Positions 23,604-34,576 of a DNA stretch of 64,000 nt are shown here, piece by piece. This stretch comes from Cunninghamia lanceolata. Lineage: Eukaryota > Streptophyta > Pinopsida > Cupressales > Cupressaceae. The notes beneath the pieces are model-generated. The model searched no databases. It saw only the letters and a list, made by a program, of their open reading frames with translations, and was not told the DNA's origin. The stretch is from contig BSBN01000252.1 in NCBI GenBank assembly GCA_027924645.1, forward strand, positions 5,456,001 to 5,520,000, given 5' to 3'. Numbering within the stretch: the stretch's first letter is position 1; the number at the start of each line of letters is the position of its first letter. The translations under genes and the position numbers were made by a program.

Positions 23604-25195
23604 TCTTAACATTGGGATGAAATAGGTAAGTATTTCCAACCCTTTATCTCTCATGTTGTGTTTCCCCTGTGATGTGTTATGTGTTGTTTAGGCCTCCTGG
23701 GATGACCCTTGATTCTCTTGTAAGGTCTAAGATACCAAGAGACCACCTTTGTTATGACTTTCTCCTATTTGTATCATCATTCTTCTATATTGCTTCTCCT
23801 CTATTTTCACTGTTATGTGTTGTGTCTTACGGACATAGCGTTGTGGTTGGTGACTTGGGGGCACCCTCCTACGTGACTGTCCCTAAGGCAATCATTTCTC
23901 CTCTCTTGATTTATTGTTTCCCTTCCTCTAGTGATTCTATCTAGCAGGCAGATGATGAAAAACATATTATACTAATATGGACTAGTGTCCCTATAGCGAG
24001 AAATCAAAAATTGGACTTAGTTCCTATATGATGATGGGGTTGTTATATATTATCCGATGCTTGTCTAGTAAAATCACTCCATGTGATCTTGATGGTGTCT
24101 TATCGCACTTACAAAACATAACAATACTATTGCTCTGTGCACTTTGTCTATCTTGAATCTTGCATTCATCAGTTCTTTATGTGGTTGATCATATGCATTG
24201 TTGTTTATCATGATTATATGGACACTAACACTTTTCTTGCAGGGATGTGTTTGTGGGAACATTTGGCGATCGTAAGGTACATGTCACCTCTGGGGGCATG
24301 AGCTTTGTGATATCTCATGTTCCCTTGTGTGTTTTCTTCCTACCTTAACGTGCTTGATATCAGTACCTGATATCAACCACCTTAAGGTGGGGCATATTTA
24401 AGGTAAGCTATCTGTTTTAGATGTTAGCAATGTGCTTGTTCTTAGGTGCAGTCTTAAAGATTGGTGGTGATGAGTCCCTCCTACACTCTGAGATTTGTTT
24501 GCAATCATTTAAGCCCTCATCACGAGGCAGGGATATCACATCCCTTTTCTATCTTAAGCCCTCATCAAGAGGCCAGGATGGTGTATTTCTCAAAGAGAGT
24601 GCACATCTCATCATTTTCAAAAGTCCTCATCGCGAGGCAAGGAGCAGTTTTGTGACTAACTCAACCCTTAAGTGTGTCTTTAGTGATTGTTGTGGCAAAG
24701 CCCAATCGTTAGTGTGTGCATGTAATGTGCATGAGATGGTGTTGAACCTAGAAATAGGAACACTCCATCGCTTGTCTATCGTGTTTTCTTCATGCCTTCC
24801 AAGTGTGTGTGTATGGTGTGCTTGACTTGTTTGCATGTTTGTTGCCCCATGTGCAGTCTTAAAGACTGATGGCGATGAGTCCCTCCTGCATTATGGGTGG
24901 TGTGTTTATTTTCCTTGCACTTGCATCTGTATTTCATATAAAAAGAAAAAGAAAAAGAAAATCACTCACTGTCTTCACTGCATTCACTATATTCACTGTG
25001 TTTTGCATGACTGTAATTGTCTTCTCCATGTTTTGCATGACTGTAACTGTCTTCTCCATGTTTTGTGTGTCTGTTACTGTCTTCATTGTGATCGGCATGT
25101 CTTCTCCATGCTTGGCATGTTTGTTGTGTTTGTTGACCATACTTTAATGCATGTATTGGCCTTGTGTTTATGCATATATTAAAGTGGGGGCTAAA
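23604..25195 (+). other. Element C 3' non-coding internal region
   Basis: No coding frame of note is present. It contains a possible donor site (AG/GTAAGTA at 23628) and acceptor (TTTCTTGCAG/GG at 24242), a set of CCTCATC(A/G)CGAGGC repeats at 24505-24640, a run of 30-base repeats at 25002-25080 and an (AAAAAG)n patch at 24940-24960. The polypurine tract AAAGTGGGGGCTAAA is at 25181-25195. Confidence 0.6.
25002..25080 (+). repeat. 30-bp tandem repeat, about 2.7 units
   Basis: Units of GTTTTGCATGACTGTAA(T/C)TGT plus CTTCTCCAT are repeated with few changes. The related region in element B (10886-10985, opposite strand) holds diverged copies with AAACACAAAGAAGA and GAGAAGACATG. Confidence 0.75.
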
Positions 25196-26440
25196 TGTTA
25201 CATCGAAAAATGTCCCCTTGGGGGCTTTTCCCTCTTAAGGTTTAGCTCCCAGGTCTTTAGAATACATTTAGAGCATTTTTCATGTTAATCTGACATCCCG
25301 ATGAGAGAACTCTGAAGTTTCATGGCAAATGGGACTTAGAGGGTGTACTTGACATGATTCCTACCTAAAATAGGGGGAGGACTTGGGCACATGTGCCCTA
25401 GTCCTACCCTTTTTTAGGTCAGGCCTAATTTTTAAGTGTCGGTTTATGATCATTATTTAGGTCCTATGCTGACACGGTAAGTTTCAATTATGAAATTCTT
25501 AGTGGGAATGTTTGTAGTTGCATATATAAGCATGTTTCAGCATTCATTTGTAAACTAGATGGCAATTGTGAACTTTATGCATTCTTGTGATTAGAGCATT
25601 CAAAATATTTATTGTGTTGCAGAGCAGAGCATTGTTATTGTGTTTGTATTTGTAGATTTGGCATCCATCTCCTCATGGCATGAAGAGCATCTTCCTTCCA
25701 TGAGATCTTCACTACAAGGTGATATCAATTGTGTTTTCAATCATTTATCATTTGGATTTTACCTCTATCCTGCAGGGATATGCACTCTTTATCTAACAAC
25801 AGTGTTCAAAAGACTTGAATGTCTCTCTGGGGATTGACTGAGGCAAGCCTCTAAACACCACAACCCCTAACCCATTTTTCCATGATTGCAGGTTATAGGT
25901 TGCAGGAGCAGAAAAAGTGGAGTTACAGGAGAGTAGTGCAGACTATCAAAATTGTAGATTAGAGAAGAAAATAGGGACCTGGACTCGAACACCCGCTCAT
26001 CAATCCTCTAAATCCTGCAACAGGAAAATCTTGAGAACAACAGGAACAGGTTGCAGACAAGGTTCCCAGATCTCGACAAAAGTTATGGCACTAGACTAGG
26101 GTGCCCACTCATTAGTCCCCGACTGTTCTTCTTTTTGAACTTCAAAATTTGGTACGCATTTGATTGTCATTTGATATCTCTATGTGCAATCATTTTCTGT
26201 GATTTGTCCATTTGCTTCCGAATTTACATAATTGGGTTTTGAGCATAATTGGGCTTAATTGAACAACTAAATCACACAATTCTAATTTTCCCCTATATTC
26301 TGAGTGACTGAAGGCCTGTAGTAGACTTCCTACTTGGCTGAAGTCCTTGAATGTTTAGAGGTGAATGGAGGATTCATACAAACTAGCAAAATCAACCCTA
26401 AATGCAAACAAATCCTCTTCATCATTTTTCATCTTCAACA
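25196..26440 (+). repeat. Element C 3' LTR
   Basis: This 1245-base LTR begins TGTTACATCG directly after the polypurine tract and ends ATCTTCAACA. TATATAAG is at 25523-25530 and the 57-base palindrome at 25363-25419. It is homologous to 15025-16265 throughout. Confidence 0.85.
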
Positions 26441-26445
26441 AATGT

Positions 26446-27687
26446 ACATCAAGTTTTTGTGTTATGGTGATTTAAATGGTTTTAAGAGTTTCTATTTTTA
26501 TTATTTCTTTTTCTTCTCGCCTCTGTGAATACCTATGTGCCCCTAAAGAGTTCTCAAGCCTACTATTCGCATATAACTAAGTGGATCGGATCGAATTTTG
26601 AGCTAGGGTTTTCTTCTATTTATCTACCCTTTGACACCGGGTATGTTTTTTCTTCCTTTTCCTTTCTCTTTCTAGTGCTTTCTTAACGTTATCGAGTTAG
26701 GGTTTTTTTTCATCTTTTGTTGAATCATTGTATGCTTTTATTTTCATCTGTTTGTATTACTAGGTTATTGTTGAAATGTTGTTCTCTTCTATAGATCTTG
26801 TGGTTGGTGTTTTGTTCCTATCATTTGGAAACATTTAAACCCTAGTATGAATGCCCAGGGTTCCTCTTTTCATGGATTAGCAACCTTGCCATGTGCAGAG
26901 GTTATAAAATTTTGAAGCCCGTTGCCAAAAATCTTATTTTTGACTAATGGTTTTTGTCGTTGCTATTCCAAATCTTGCATGGTGGCAGAAAATTTTTCCG
27001 CCCATGCCAAAACACTTCAAAGGTTTTTCCTAGTAGTAATAGTGAATTTCGCCAAATAGGTGTTTTCTTCCAAAAAGTTTACTTCCAGCATGAGCAGTAT
27101 TTTTCGCCGCCCATGCTAGCAACTTACCCCCTTTATCAATATGTAAGGGTGGCATTTTATGCTGCCCATACATGATTTTTATCCTTGATATGCATGGGCA
27201 GCAAAATCTACTGCCCATACATAAAATTTTCCAAAGTATAATATGCAGAAGCACTAATTTTTGCCGTCTCTACACTTGCAAATTCTTACCCAAGATGCAA
27301 GGGTAGCAAAATTCACATCCCTTACACAAAAGCAATCTACCCTACATGCAAAGGTGACAAATTTTGTCACCCTTACATCACTCGCCCAAATTTCTCCAAC
27401 TCTGGGAAATTTTTCCTTTTGTCAGCCATTGCCTGCTTTCACTTTGTTTCTCACCTCCATTGCTCTATAGCCCCACTAAGCTCATGCTCTTGAACATAAT
27501 GTCCATCATTGTATATTCCAATTGCCATATTTTCCTAACATTGCAAAACCATGAATCTTGTGTTGCAGGTTCCTTTGCACGCTTCTCGAGGTCTATTTCT
27601 CAACAAAGATTGTTGTACCTCAGATGACTGATCTATCCTCAAAAAAGTCTAAATTCATGAAGTACAAATACTAGGGAGTTTTTTCTG
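26446..27687 (+). other. Element E leader-like region, right half
   Basis: This is the non-coding sequence of E to the right of element C. The first part is T-rich (26480-26760). The second part holds the hairpin array. Just upstream of the ORF copy is TTGTGTTGCAGG (about 27560), which resembles a splice acceptor. No gene is seen. Confidence 0.5.
26890..27390. repeat. Hairpin repeat array, right part (8-10 units)
   Basis: Imperfect palindromes recur about every 50-52 bases. The clearest are 26977-27008, 27085-27115, 27141-27173, 27190-27222 and 27346-27378. A typical unit has left arm ATGTAAGGGTGGCA and right arm TGCTGCCCATACAT. Arms match at about 11-14 of 12-16 positions, with compensating changes between units. 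Confidence 0.75.
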
Positions 27688-27885
27688 GTGACATCGGTGA
27701 CTTCCAATTTGGATAATCGCAAGGTGCTCTTGGGAAGGCATGAGAAGGTAGCAACCACCATGAAAGACTTAATAAGCAGGGCTCGTGCTATTTCAAAGAA
27801 CACTTATGGGCCAGATAGCATTGAAATGCAAGCGGTGCTAAAAATGTATGAAGAATTCATGAAGAAGGACGATGGTGGGAGTTGA
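27688..27885 (+). pseudogene. Element E ORF C-terminus, plus-strand copy
   Basis: About 60 codons, including GRHEKVATTMKD and ending MYEEFMKKDDGGS, match the end of the minus-strand ORF at 13067-12888. The stop codon overlaps the LTR start, as in the other copy. The upstream part of the ORF is missing here, so this half of E is truncated. No known domain is visible. Confidence 0.65.
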
Positions 27886-28752
27886 TCAAGTTGATCATGC
27901 CTTAGATTATTTTCTAAACATTTATTTTATGCTTTATGTATTTAGCTTTGGACATATTTACATGTACTTTTCAAATGTGTAATTACATGTAGAAACAAGG
28001 AAAGTCCTAAATCAATAAGGACTCTTTTTGTTGAATAAGTCATAGTTAGTTTTACTTTTCCTATTTTTGCTCATGGCCTCTCCCTATAAATAAAGAGGGC
28101 CTCTTTTGTAAATATTATCTTTTTTCTATTGAAGCGAAGTGCTGCTAATTTGAAAAGCAATTTGAGACTTTGTGCTTATTGTTGCAAATCAATTTTCAAG
28201 CAATTATCAATACAAGAAAAGTGAGTTAGCATCCAATCTTTGTCTTGGATCAAATTTGTTATGTGATAGAATTGTTCTTACATCTTTTCTATTGCATTAT
28301 CTTTCATAAGTGGTTGAAGTGTGAGCATATATATCAAGTGTTTAAAGAGATATTTCAAATATGATTTTTGTAGACTTTGAGCTACAATATCATTTGTGGA
28401 AATTGTGTTATGTTTGTGAATTCAAAATAAATTGAAGACTTTGAGCGACAAGTTGATTTATGTGATCAGTTTATCATATCTCAGCATATAGTGAAGACTT
28501 TGGGCCACACTCTATTCTGGAATCCTTACTTTCATTTAGCATAAGAAGCAACGGAAAACTTTATGTTTTCATGGGTTTCTTCGTGATTCAAATACACTGG
28601 TATTATTTTAGTTATTCTTTTGTGTAACTCAAATACATATTGGCTATTATTGCTCCAAGATAGTAATTTGTAGTGATTGTATGACATAAGCTTTGTATTG
28701 TGAATTGTAAACATCTTTTCTGAAAAAAGAGAAATAGATGATATGGAAACAC

Positions 28753-30086
28753 TATTGTAAATATGTGCCTAAGTGATGTTGTCATTGATGTCAACATGTT
28801 CTTGTTACCATTAGTGTCAATTGTTGTTGTCTCTATAGAAGACCGGATTGTTGAGGATATTGAGAAAATTAATAACAATCAATACTTGTGGACCATATAG
28901 CTATGTAGAGGATTATCAGAGGTTGCTCCATTTAATATTTGAGAAGTCCACATGAAGATTTGAAGGAGTTATGACCATCTGAGTAGAACCAGTTCCTGCA
29001 ATACTTAGGAAAGACAGAATGACAGGAAAGAGGTCTGGATTGCTCTGGTAATATAAAATTGTGATCTACAGATTTGAAGGCATGTTTGGGAAGTTAGTGT
29101 GTATCATCAACTCCAGTGGTTTGTGGTTTGGAGGTCCGCAAGCTATCCTTCTAGTTTGACAGTCATGGCAGATAGTGTTCTTGAGGTTCCGGAGGAAGAT
29201 ACAAATGATTCTAGTAATTTGGTTTAGAATGAATGTTATTAGTGATTTCAATGTGCTTGTGGAGGTCTTTGGATCATGTGGCTACTATGTTGGAGGTCCG
29301 CACTGAAGTTTGAGCTTGTTGATTGAAGATTTCTTCTTTGAGGTTGATATCCTTCCCAGTCTTGGCCAACCAGATGTTCCTAGCATGTTGCGGATGATCT
29401 AAGAGCATTTTTATGAAGCGTGGCATGGTTATAGAAGAAGATTCAAGTCTCAATTATGTTTGGCTGATAGTGTGATGATCCGCGTCAAGTTTAGCCAACC
29501 TTGTTGATCATTCCAAGGTTGATGAAGCATATAAATACTTGTTGAAGAGTTGTTGAAAATCATCCCTTGTACACAATGAATTAAATCCGAAGAAGGGATC
29601 AAAAGCAGAGTAGAGAAGAAGAGGAGCAAAGGGAGTATAGAGTGAAGGATCTATGAAGAAGAATTTAAAGATAAGAGCAAAAGTTTTGAGCCTTCAAAGG
29701 GACTGATTCAGGCATGAATGTAGATGTTATTTCTCAGTTCATTATTTTTGTATAAATCATAATTTCTTATAGGCAGTGAGTCTCTTCTTGAGCAGTGAGC
29801 TCTAGGTAGTGCGCCCGAAGGCATGTGCCTTCTATTTTCTTAAGTACTTTTAATAGGGTATGCATTTTTGTGGGTTAGCCCCCACCATGGTTTTTCCCTT
29901 AACCGGGTTTCCACTTCAAAATTCAGGTGTTGTGTGTTCATGTTGTTTCTGCTCGTATGTTGATTTATGGTTAAATGTTTTCATCATTAATCTGATTACA
30001 AAGAAGATTTAAAAGGTTCATAAAAGGTTAAAGTTTAGGGACAACTAATTCACCCCCCCTCTTAGTTGTTTGGACTATTTCCAACA
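28753..30086 (+). repeat. Element F 5' LTR
   Basis: It starts TATTGTAAATA and ends TATTTCCAACA; these ends are near-inverted repeats of each other. Setting the start at TATTG rather than the TG three bases later is supported by the AACAC duplication. TATAAATA is at 29530-29537. Confidence 0.85.
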
Positions 30087-30088
30087 AT

Positions 30089-30100
30089 TGGTATCAGAGC
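30089..30100 (+). other. Primer-binding site of element F
   Basis: TGGTATCAGAGC lies two bases after the LTR end and is complementary to the 3' end of plant initiator methionine tRNA, the usual primer for copia elements. Confidence 0.93.
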
Positions 30101-30143
30101 CAAGTTCCTCTAAAAGAAGCCTGACTGCTTGAGAAGATTCAAG

Positions 30144-31193
30144 ATGTCAATCTACAAGAAGGAAAGTCTAAGATTTGATGGAACAAATTACTCCCTTTGG
30201 AAGGTATGCATGCAGTGTCATCTAGAATGTATGGGTGATGGCTTTTGGACAATTACCAAGAATGTGTATAAGATTCCAAAGAATGGACTTTCAAACATAG
30301 ATGAACTCAAAGATGCTGAATGCAACACTCGAGCCAAAGAAGCATTGTTAAGTGCCATGTCTGATACCGAATTGGCAAATGTCCTAGATTTGGAAACTGC
30401 TCATGAAATCTGGAGTAAACTGGAAAATCTGTATGAAGGTGAAAAATATGTTAAATGTGCCAAGCTACAAAGCCTGAAGGGTAAATATGAAAGATTGGTA
30501 ATGAGTGAAGATGAAAACATTACTTCCTACATGCAGAAAGTAAATGAACTTGTGACCGGTATGAGAAATACAGGCGGAGTATTGGACGAATCAGAAATTA
30601 TTGCCAAGGTGCTCAGATCCTTACTTGTAGCTTACAAACACAAGGATGTAGCCATTAAAGAAATCTGGATAGTAACAACAACCACAAGGGATCAGTTAGT
30701 TGGCAAGCTCTCTGCATTTGAGATGAGTAAGTTTGGAGATTCTCTTCCTAAGTCTGAATCTGCATTCAAGGCCAGTGTGTATGGAAAGCAAGGATATGAT
30801 CTAGGTGAAAGATCTTCTGCAAGATCAAATAGATTTATGAAGACAAGAAAGGATCTTGAAGATATTGAATTAGAAACTGTAGATCTTGAAGCTCTCATTG
30901 TCAAATGGATGCCAAGAGGATCTGGTAAGTATGAAGGAAAGTTGTCACTCAAATGTTTTGCTTGTAATAAGATTGGTCATTTTGCCTCAAGATGTTCAAA
31001 GAGGTTTTCAAAACTAAACCCTAACAGGTACAAGGGTCAGAAGAATTGTTACTATGTCCAAGAAGCTGGAGAAGAAGGAATCACAGATGATGAATCTAAT
31101 CATGGAGAAGGTGATTGGGTGTTCATTGCTATTAAAGAAGAAGATTCAATGTCTATCAAATCTGCTAGTTGTGCAAATGTAAAAGTACCTTAG
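30144..31193 (+). CDS. gag: Element F Gag
   Basis: This is the structural nucleocapsid/capsid protein of the copia element, 349 residues from the ATG at 30144 (MSIYKKESLRFDGTNYSLWK). The opening phrase with FDGTNYSLWK is typical of copia Gag (UBN2-type domain). A CCHC zinc knuckle, CFACNKIGHFASRC, lies near residues 271-284 and would bind RNA. The frame is open to 31193, but it ends early: a one-base loss in an A-run near 31180 puts the protease in a different frame. Normally gag and pol form one polyprotein here. Transcription would come from the 5' LTR promoter. Confidence 0.88.
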   Translation: MSIYKKESLRFDGTNYSLWKVCMQCHLECMGDGFWTITKNVYKIPKNGLSNIDELKDAECNTRAKEALLSAMSDTELANVLDLETAHEIWSKLENLYEGEKYVKCAKLQSLKGKYERLVMSEDENITSYMQKVNELVTGMRNTGGVLDESEIIAKVLRSLLVAYKHKDVAIKEIWIVTTTTRDQLVGKLSAFEMSKFGDSLPKSESAFKASVYGKQGYDLGERSSARSNRFMKTRKDLEDIELETVDLEALIVKWMPRGSGKYEGKLSLKCFACNKIGHFASRCSKRFSKLNPNRYKGQKNCYYVQEAGEEGITDDESNHGEGDWVFIAIKEEDSMSIKSASCANVKVP

Positions 31194-34100
31194 CTGCTCA
31201 GGTTGTTGAAAAGGATGAATGGGTGATTGATAGTGGATGTTCTCATCATATGACTGGAGACAAGAGTAAGTTTTTGAGCTTTGAAAATTATAAAGGAGGA
31301 CTTGTGAAATTTGGAGACAACTTAGCTAGTAGAATCTGTGGCAAAGGATCCATCTCTTTTGATGGTAAGAACAGGACCAATAATGTTTTGTATGTAGAAG
31401 GACTAAAGCATAATCTTCTCAGTGTTGGACAGTTGGTTGACAAGGGTTATGATCTTCGTTTCAAGGATGGAAAATGTAGAATCTTGGAAAGCTCCGGAAC
31501 TAAAATTGCATCCAATACTCAGACTAAAGGTAACATCTTTCACTTAAGTAGTTCAGACAAAAGTTGTTTGACTGCTCAAACAGATCAAAGTTGGTTATGG
31601 CATAGGAGGATGTGTCATGTAAATTTTGATAACATTGTCAAAATAAGTTCCACTCAAGCTGTAAGAGATCTTCCAAGACTTGTGAAACCTGATAGTATGT
31701 GTAGAGAATGTCAATTGAGTAAACAGAACAAAAATTCATTCAAAAGTAAGGAACAAGGTTCAAGTGGGAGATTGGAATTGGTATATACTAACCTCTATGG
31801 TCCTGCTAGAATTAGGAGAGTGCAAGGAGATAGCTATTTCATGTTGCTGATTGATGATTACTCCTGGATGATGTGGGTAACCTTCCTAAAAGAAAAATTA
31901 GAAGCTCTTGATAAGTTTAAGGTGTTCAAGATGATGGTTGAAAATGAGATTGGTGGGAAATTTAAATGTTTGAGATCTGACAGAGGTGGAGAATTCACTT
32001 CCGATGAGTTTGATGCCTTTTGTGAAAAGCATGGGATAAAAAGACAATTATCTGCTCCTAGGACTCCTCAGCAAAATGGAGTTGTGGAAAGGAAGAATCA
32101 AACCATTCAAGAAGCTTCCAAGACCATGATGATGGAAACAAATGTTCCTCAAGTTTATTGGAGGGAAGTTGTCAGTACTGTTGTCTACACTCTTAACCGG
32201 GTGCAAATCAAAGGAAATTGTGGTAAAACTCCTTATGAACTATGGTTTGGTCATCCTCCCACTGTAAGATATTTCAAAGTTTTTGGTAGTAAATGCTAAA
32301 TCAAAAGAGATGAGGATATAGGCAAGTTTGATGCAAGAAGTGATGAAGGAATATTCTTGGGATACTCTACTCAAAGTAAGGCTTACCGGTGCTTCAACAA
32401 GAGGTTGAAAAATATTGTTGAAAGTGCTAATGTTAAAGTTGATGAAAGCAAAGAAGGTTATTCCAAGTATTGCGGATATGATTCAGAAGATCAAGATGAA
32501 GGTCAAAGTCAAGAAAGGCAAGATCAAATCTAGACTCAGATCTAGATTGATCTGGTAACTCCAATAACTCAAGAGATTTGTACAAAAGATGAGGAACCAG
32601 TTCATGAAACAGAAGTTCAAGCAATTCCCAAAACCCCCAGGTATGTAAGAATGAATCATTCTGAAGATCAAATCATAGGAGATAAAAATAGAGGTGTTCA
32701 AACTAGGAGAAGAGTTGTTGAAGATCAAGGAGAGATTTGTTTGATTTCAAAGATTGAACCTAAATCAGTAAGTGAAGCTTGCAATGATGAAAACTGGGCT
32801 AAGGAAGAAGAATTAATGCAAATTGAAAATAATCACACTTGGGCTCTTGTTCCTAGACCTAAGGACAAAAATGTGATTGGAACCAAATGGGTCTTCCAGA
32901 ACAAACTAAATGAAGATGGTGAGGTTGTAAGAAACAAGGCAAGGCTGGTATGTAAAGGCTATTCTCAAGTGGAAGGAATTGATTTTGAAGAAACTTTTGC
33001 TCTGGTGGAAAGGATAGAGGTAGTCAAATTATTTCTTTCCTTTGCTACTTTCAAAGATTTTAAAGTTTATCAAATGGATGTCAAATCAACATTTCTAAAT
33101 GGAAATCTAAAGGAAGAAGTCTACATTGAACAACCAGAAGGATTTCAGTTGTCTGATCAGGGAGATATGGTTTTTAGACTAAGAAAAGCCTTGTATGGAC
33201 TCAAGCAAGCTCCAAGAGCCTGGTATGCTAGATTGGATAAGCATTTGCTTATGGTAGGATTTAGCAAAGGTACTACTGATAGTAATTTATACTTCAAGAT
33301 AAATCATGAGGGCATTCTAATTGTTGAGGTCTTTGTTGATGATATCATTTTTGGTGGAAATGAATGTATGTGTAAAGCATTTGCTGATCAAATGAAAAGT
33401 GAGTTTGAGATGTCAATGTTTGGTGAGATGAACTTCTTCCTAGGTCTGTAAATTGTTCAATCAGATAAAGGTATCTTCATATCTCAGTCCAAGTATGTGA
33501 AAGAATTGTTGAAGAAGTTTGGAATGGAAGATTCAAAGCCAGTAGGTACTCCTATGGTAACTGGATGCAAGATGAGCAAAGATGATGACTCCCCAAAGGC
33601 AAATCAGAAAAGGTATAGATCAATGATTGGAGGATTCCTCTATCTGACTCAGACCAGACTTGACATCATGAATGCAGTTGGACTTGTTGCCAGATTTCAA
33701 TCTAATCCAAAAGAATCCCATGTTGTGGCAGTCAAAAGAATTTTTAGATATCTCAAGGGGATAATTGATTATGGACTATGGTATCCAAAGGACAATTATT
33801 TCACTCTTCATGCATATATAGATGTTGATTGGGCAGGAGATGTGGATGAAAGAAAAAGTACTAGTGGTGGTACTTTCTTCTTGGGGAGAAGATTGGTCTC
33901 TTGGATAAGCAAAAAGAAAGAGGTAATATCTCTGTCTACTGCAAAGGCAAAGTATATAGCAGCAGCAAATAATTGTACTTAGGTTTTGTGGATGAAGCAA
34001 ATGTTGAAGGACATCAAAATTGTGTTTGAGAAGCCGGTCACAATTTTGTGTGATAACTCAAGCACTATAAGCATTTCCAAGAATCTGATATTGCACTCAA

Positions 34101-34285
34101 AGACAAAGCATATATCTATCAAGTTTCATTTCTTGAGAGAGAAAGTTGATGAGAATGAAGTCAAGTTGGAGTTTGTGTCTTCCAAGGATTAGATTGTAGA
34201 TATCTTCACTAAGCCTCTTCCCAAGGATACTTTTGAGTATCTCAGAGAGAAGTTAGGGGTTATTACCCCTCTTGATCAAAACTAA
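31169..34285 (+). pseudogene. pol: Element F Pol (protease-integrase-RT-RNase H), broken
   Basis: The domains run in copia order. Protease: WVIDSGCSHHMTG near 31220. Integrase: zinc-binding WHRRMCHVN and CRECQLSK, then core with IDDYSW, DRGGEF and TPQQNGVVERKN (31590-32120); the first catalytic Asp position, in the YTNLYGP phrase, is Asn here. [24 protein letters not shown] and the active-site phrase FVDDIIFGG (33334-33360). RNase H: DWAGDVDERKSTSG and TKPLP near the end. Stops interrupt it near 32299, 32533, 32546, 33451, 33982 and 34192; three of them (33451, 33982, 34192) are at Gln positions (CAA/CAG to TAA/TAG). It cannot yield full Pol. Confidence 0.9.
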
Positions 34286-34564
34286 GATGCACTAAGGTGC
34301 ATCAATCTAGTGGAATTCACATTCATATCTTGTGATCTGGATTGATGTTAAGGAGGTACTACTCAAAGGAGGAGTAGTCAGTATGCAAATATGTGCCCTT
34401 TGCCATTGATATCAAAGGGGGAGAGAAGTCATGCGAAAAACTAGTTACTGATGTAAGGGGGAGCAGTAAAAAAATTAGTTGCAGAAGTGAGAGGAGAAAG
34501 GGGAAGAAGTTCTTGTCTTGATGGTTAAATTCAGTTTTTCACATCATATGTTGCCATCAATGAC

Positions 34565-34576
34565 AAAGGGGGAGAT
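34565..34576 (+). other. Polypurine tract of element F
   Basis: AAAGGGGGAGAT lies directly before the 3' LTR start TATTG, the usual place and form in copia elements. Confidence 0.88.

Larger units (their letters stand above)
15025..26440 (+). mobile_element. Element C: non-autonomous gypsy-like LTR retrotransposon
   Basis: LTRs are at 15025-16265 and 25196-26440, both starting TGTTA and ending AACA or CAACA. Flanking 5-mers are AATTT (15020-15024) and AATGT (26441-26445), a target duplication with one difference. The interior has a primer-binding-like site after the 5' LTR, a long leader with repeats, a gag-protease-like frame (21435-23603), about 1.6 kb of non-coding DNA and a polypurine tract (25181-25195). 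No RT, RNase H or integrase is present. A copia-type solo LTR (18426-20734) is inserted in the leader, and a 1.6-kb tandem duplication spans the LTR/leader junction. Confidence 0.85.

Noticed and set aside
24934..25147. CRISPR-like short repeats
   Set aside because: The units are contiguous 30-bp tandem repeats without unique spacers, in a plant retrotransposon; it is a minisatellite.
28756..28757. TG at 28756 as the start of the F LTR
   Set aside because: It gives no target duplication and breaks the end symmetry; starting at 28753 gives a perfect AACAC duplication.
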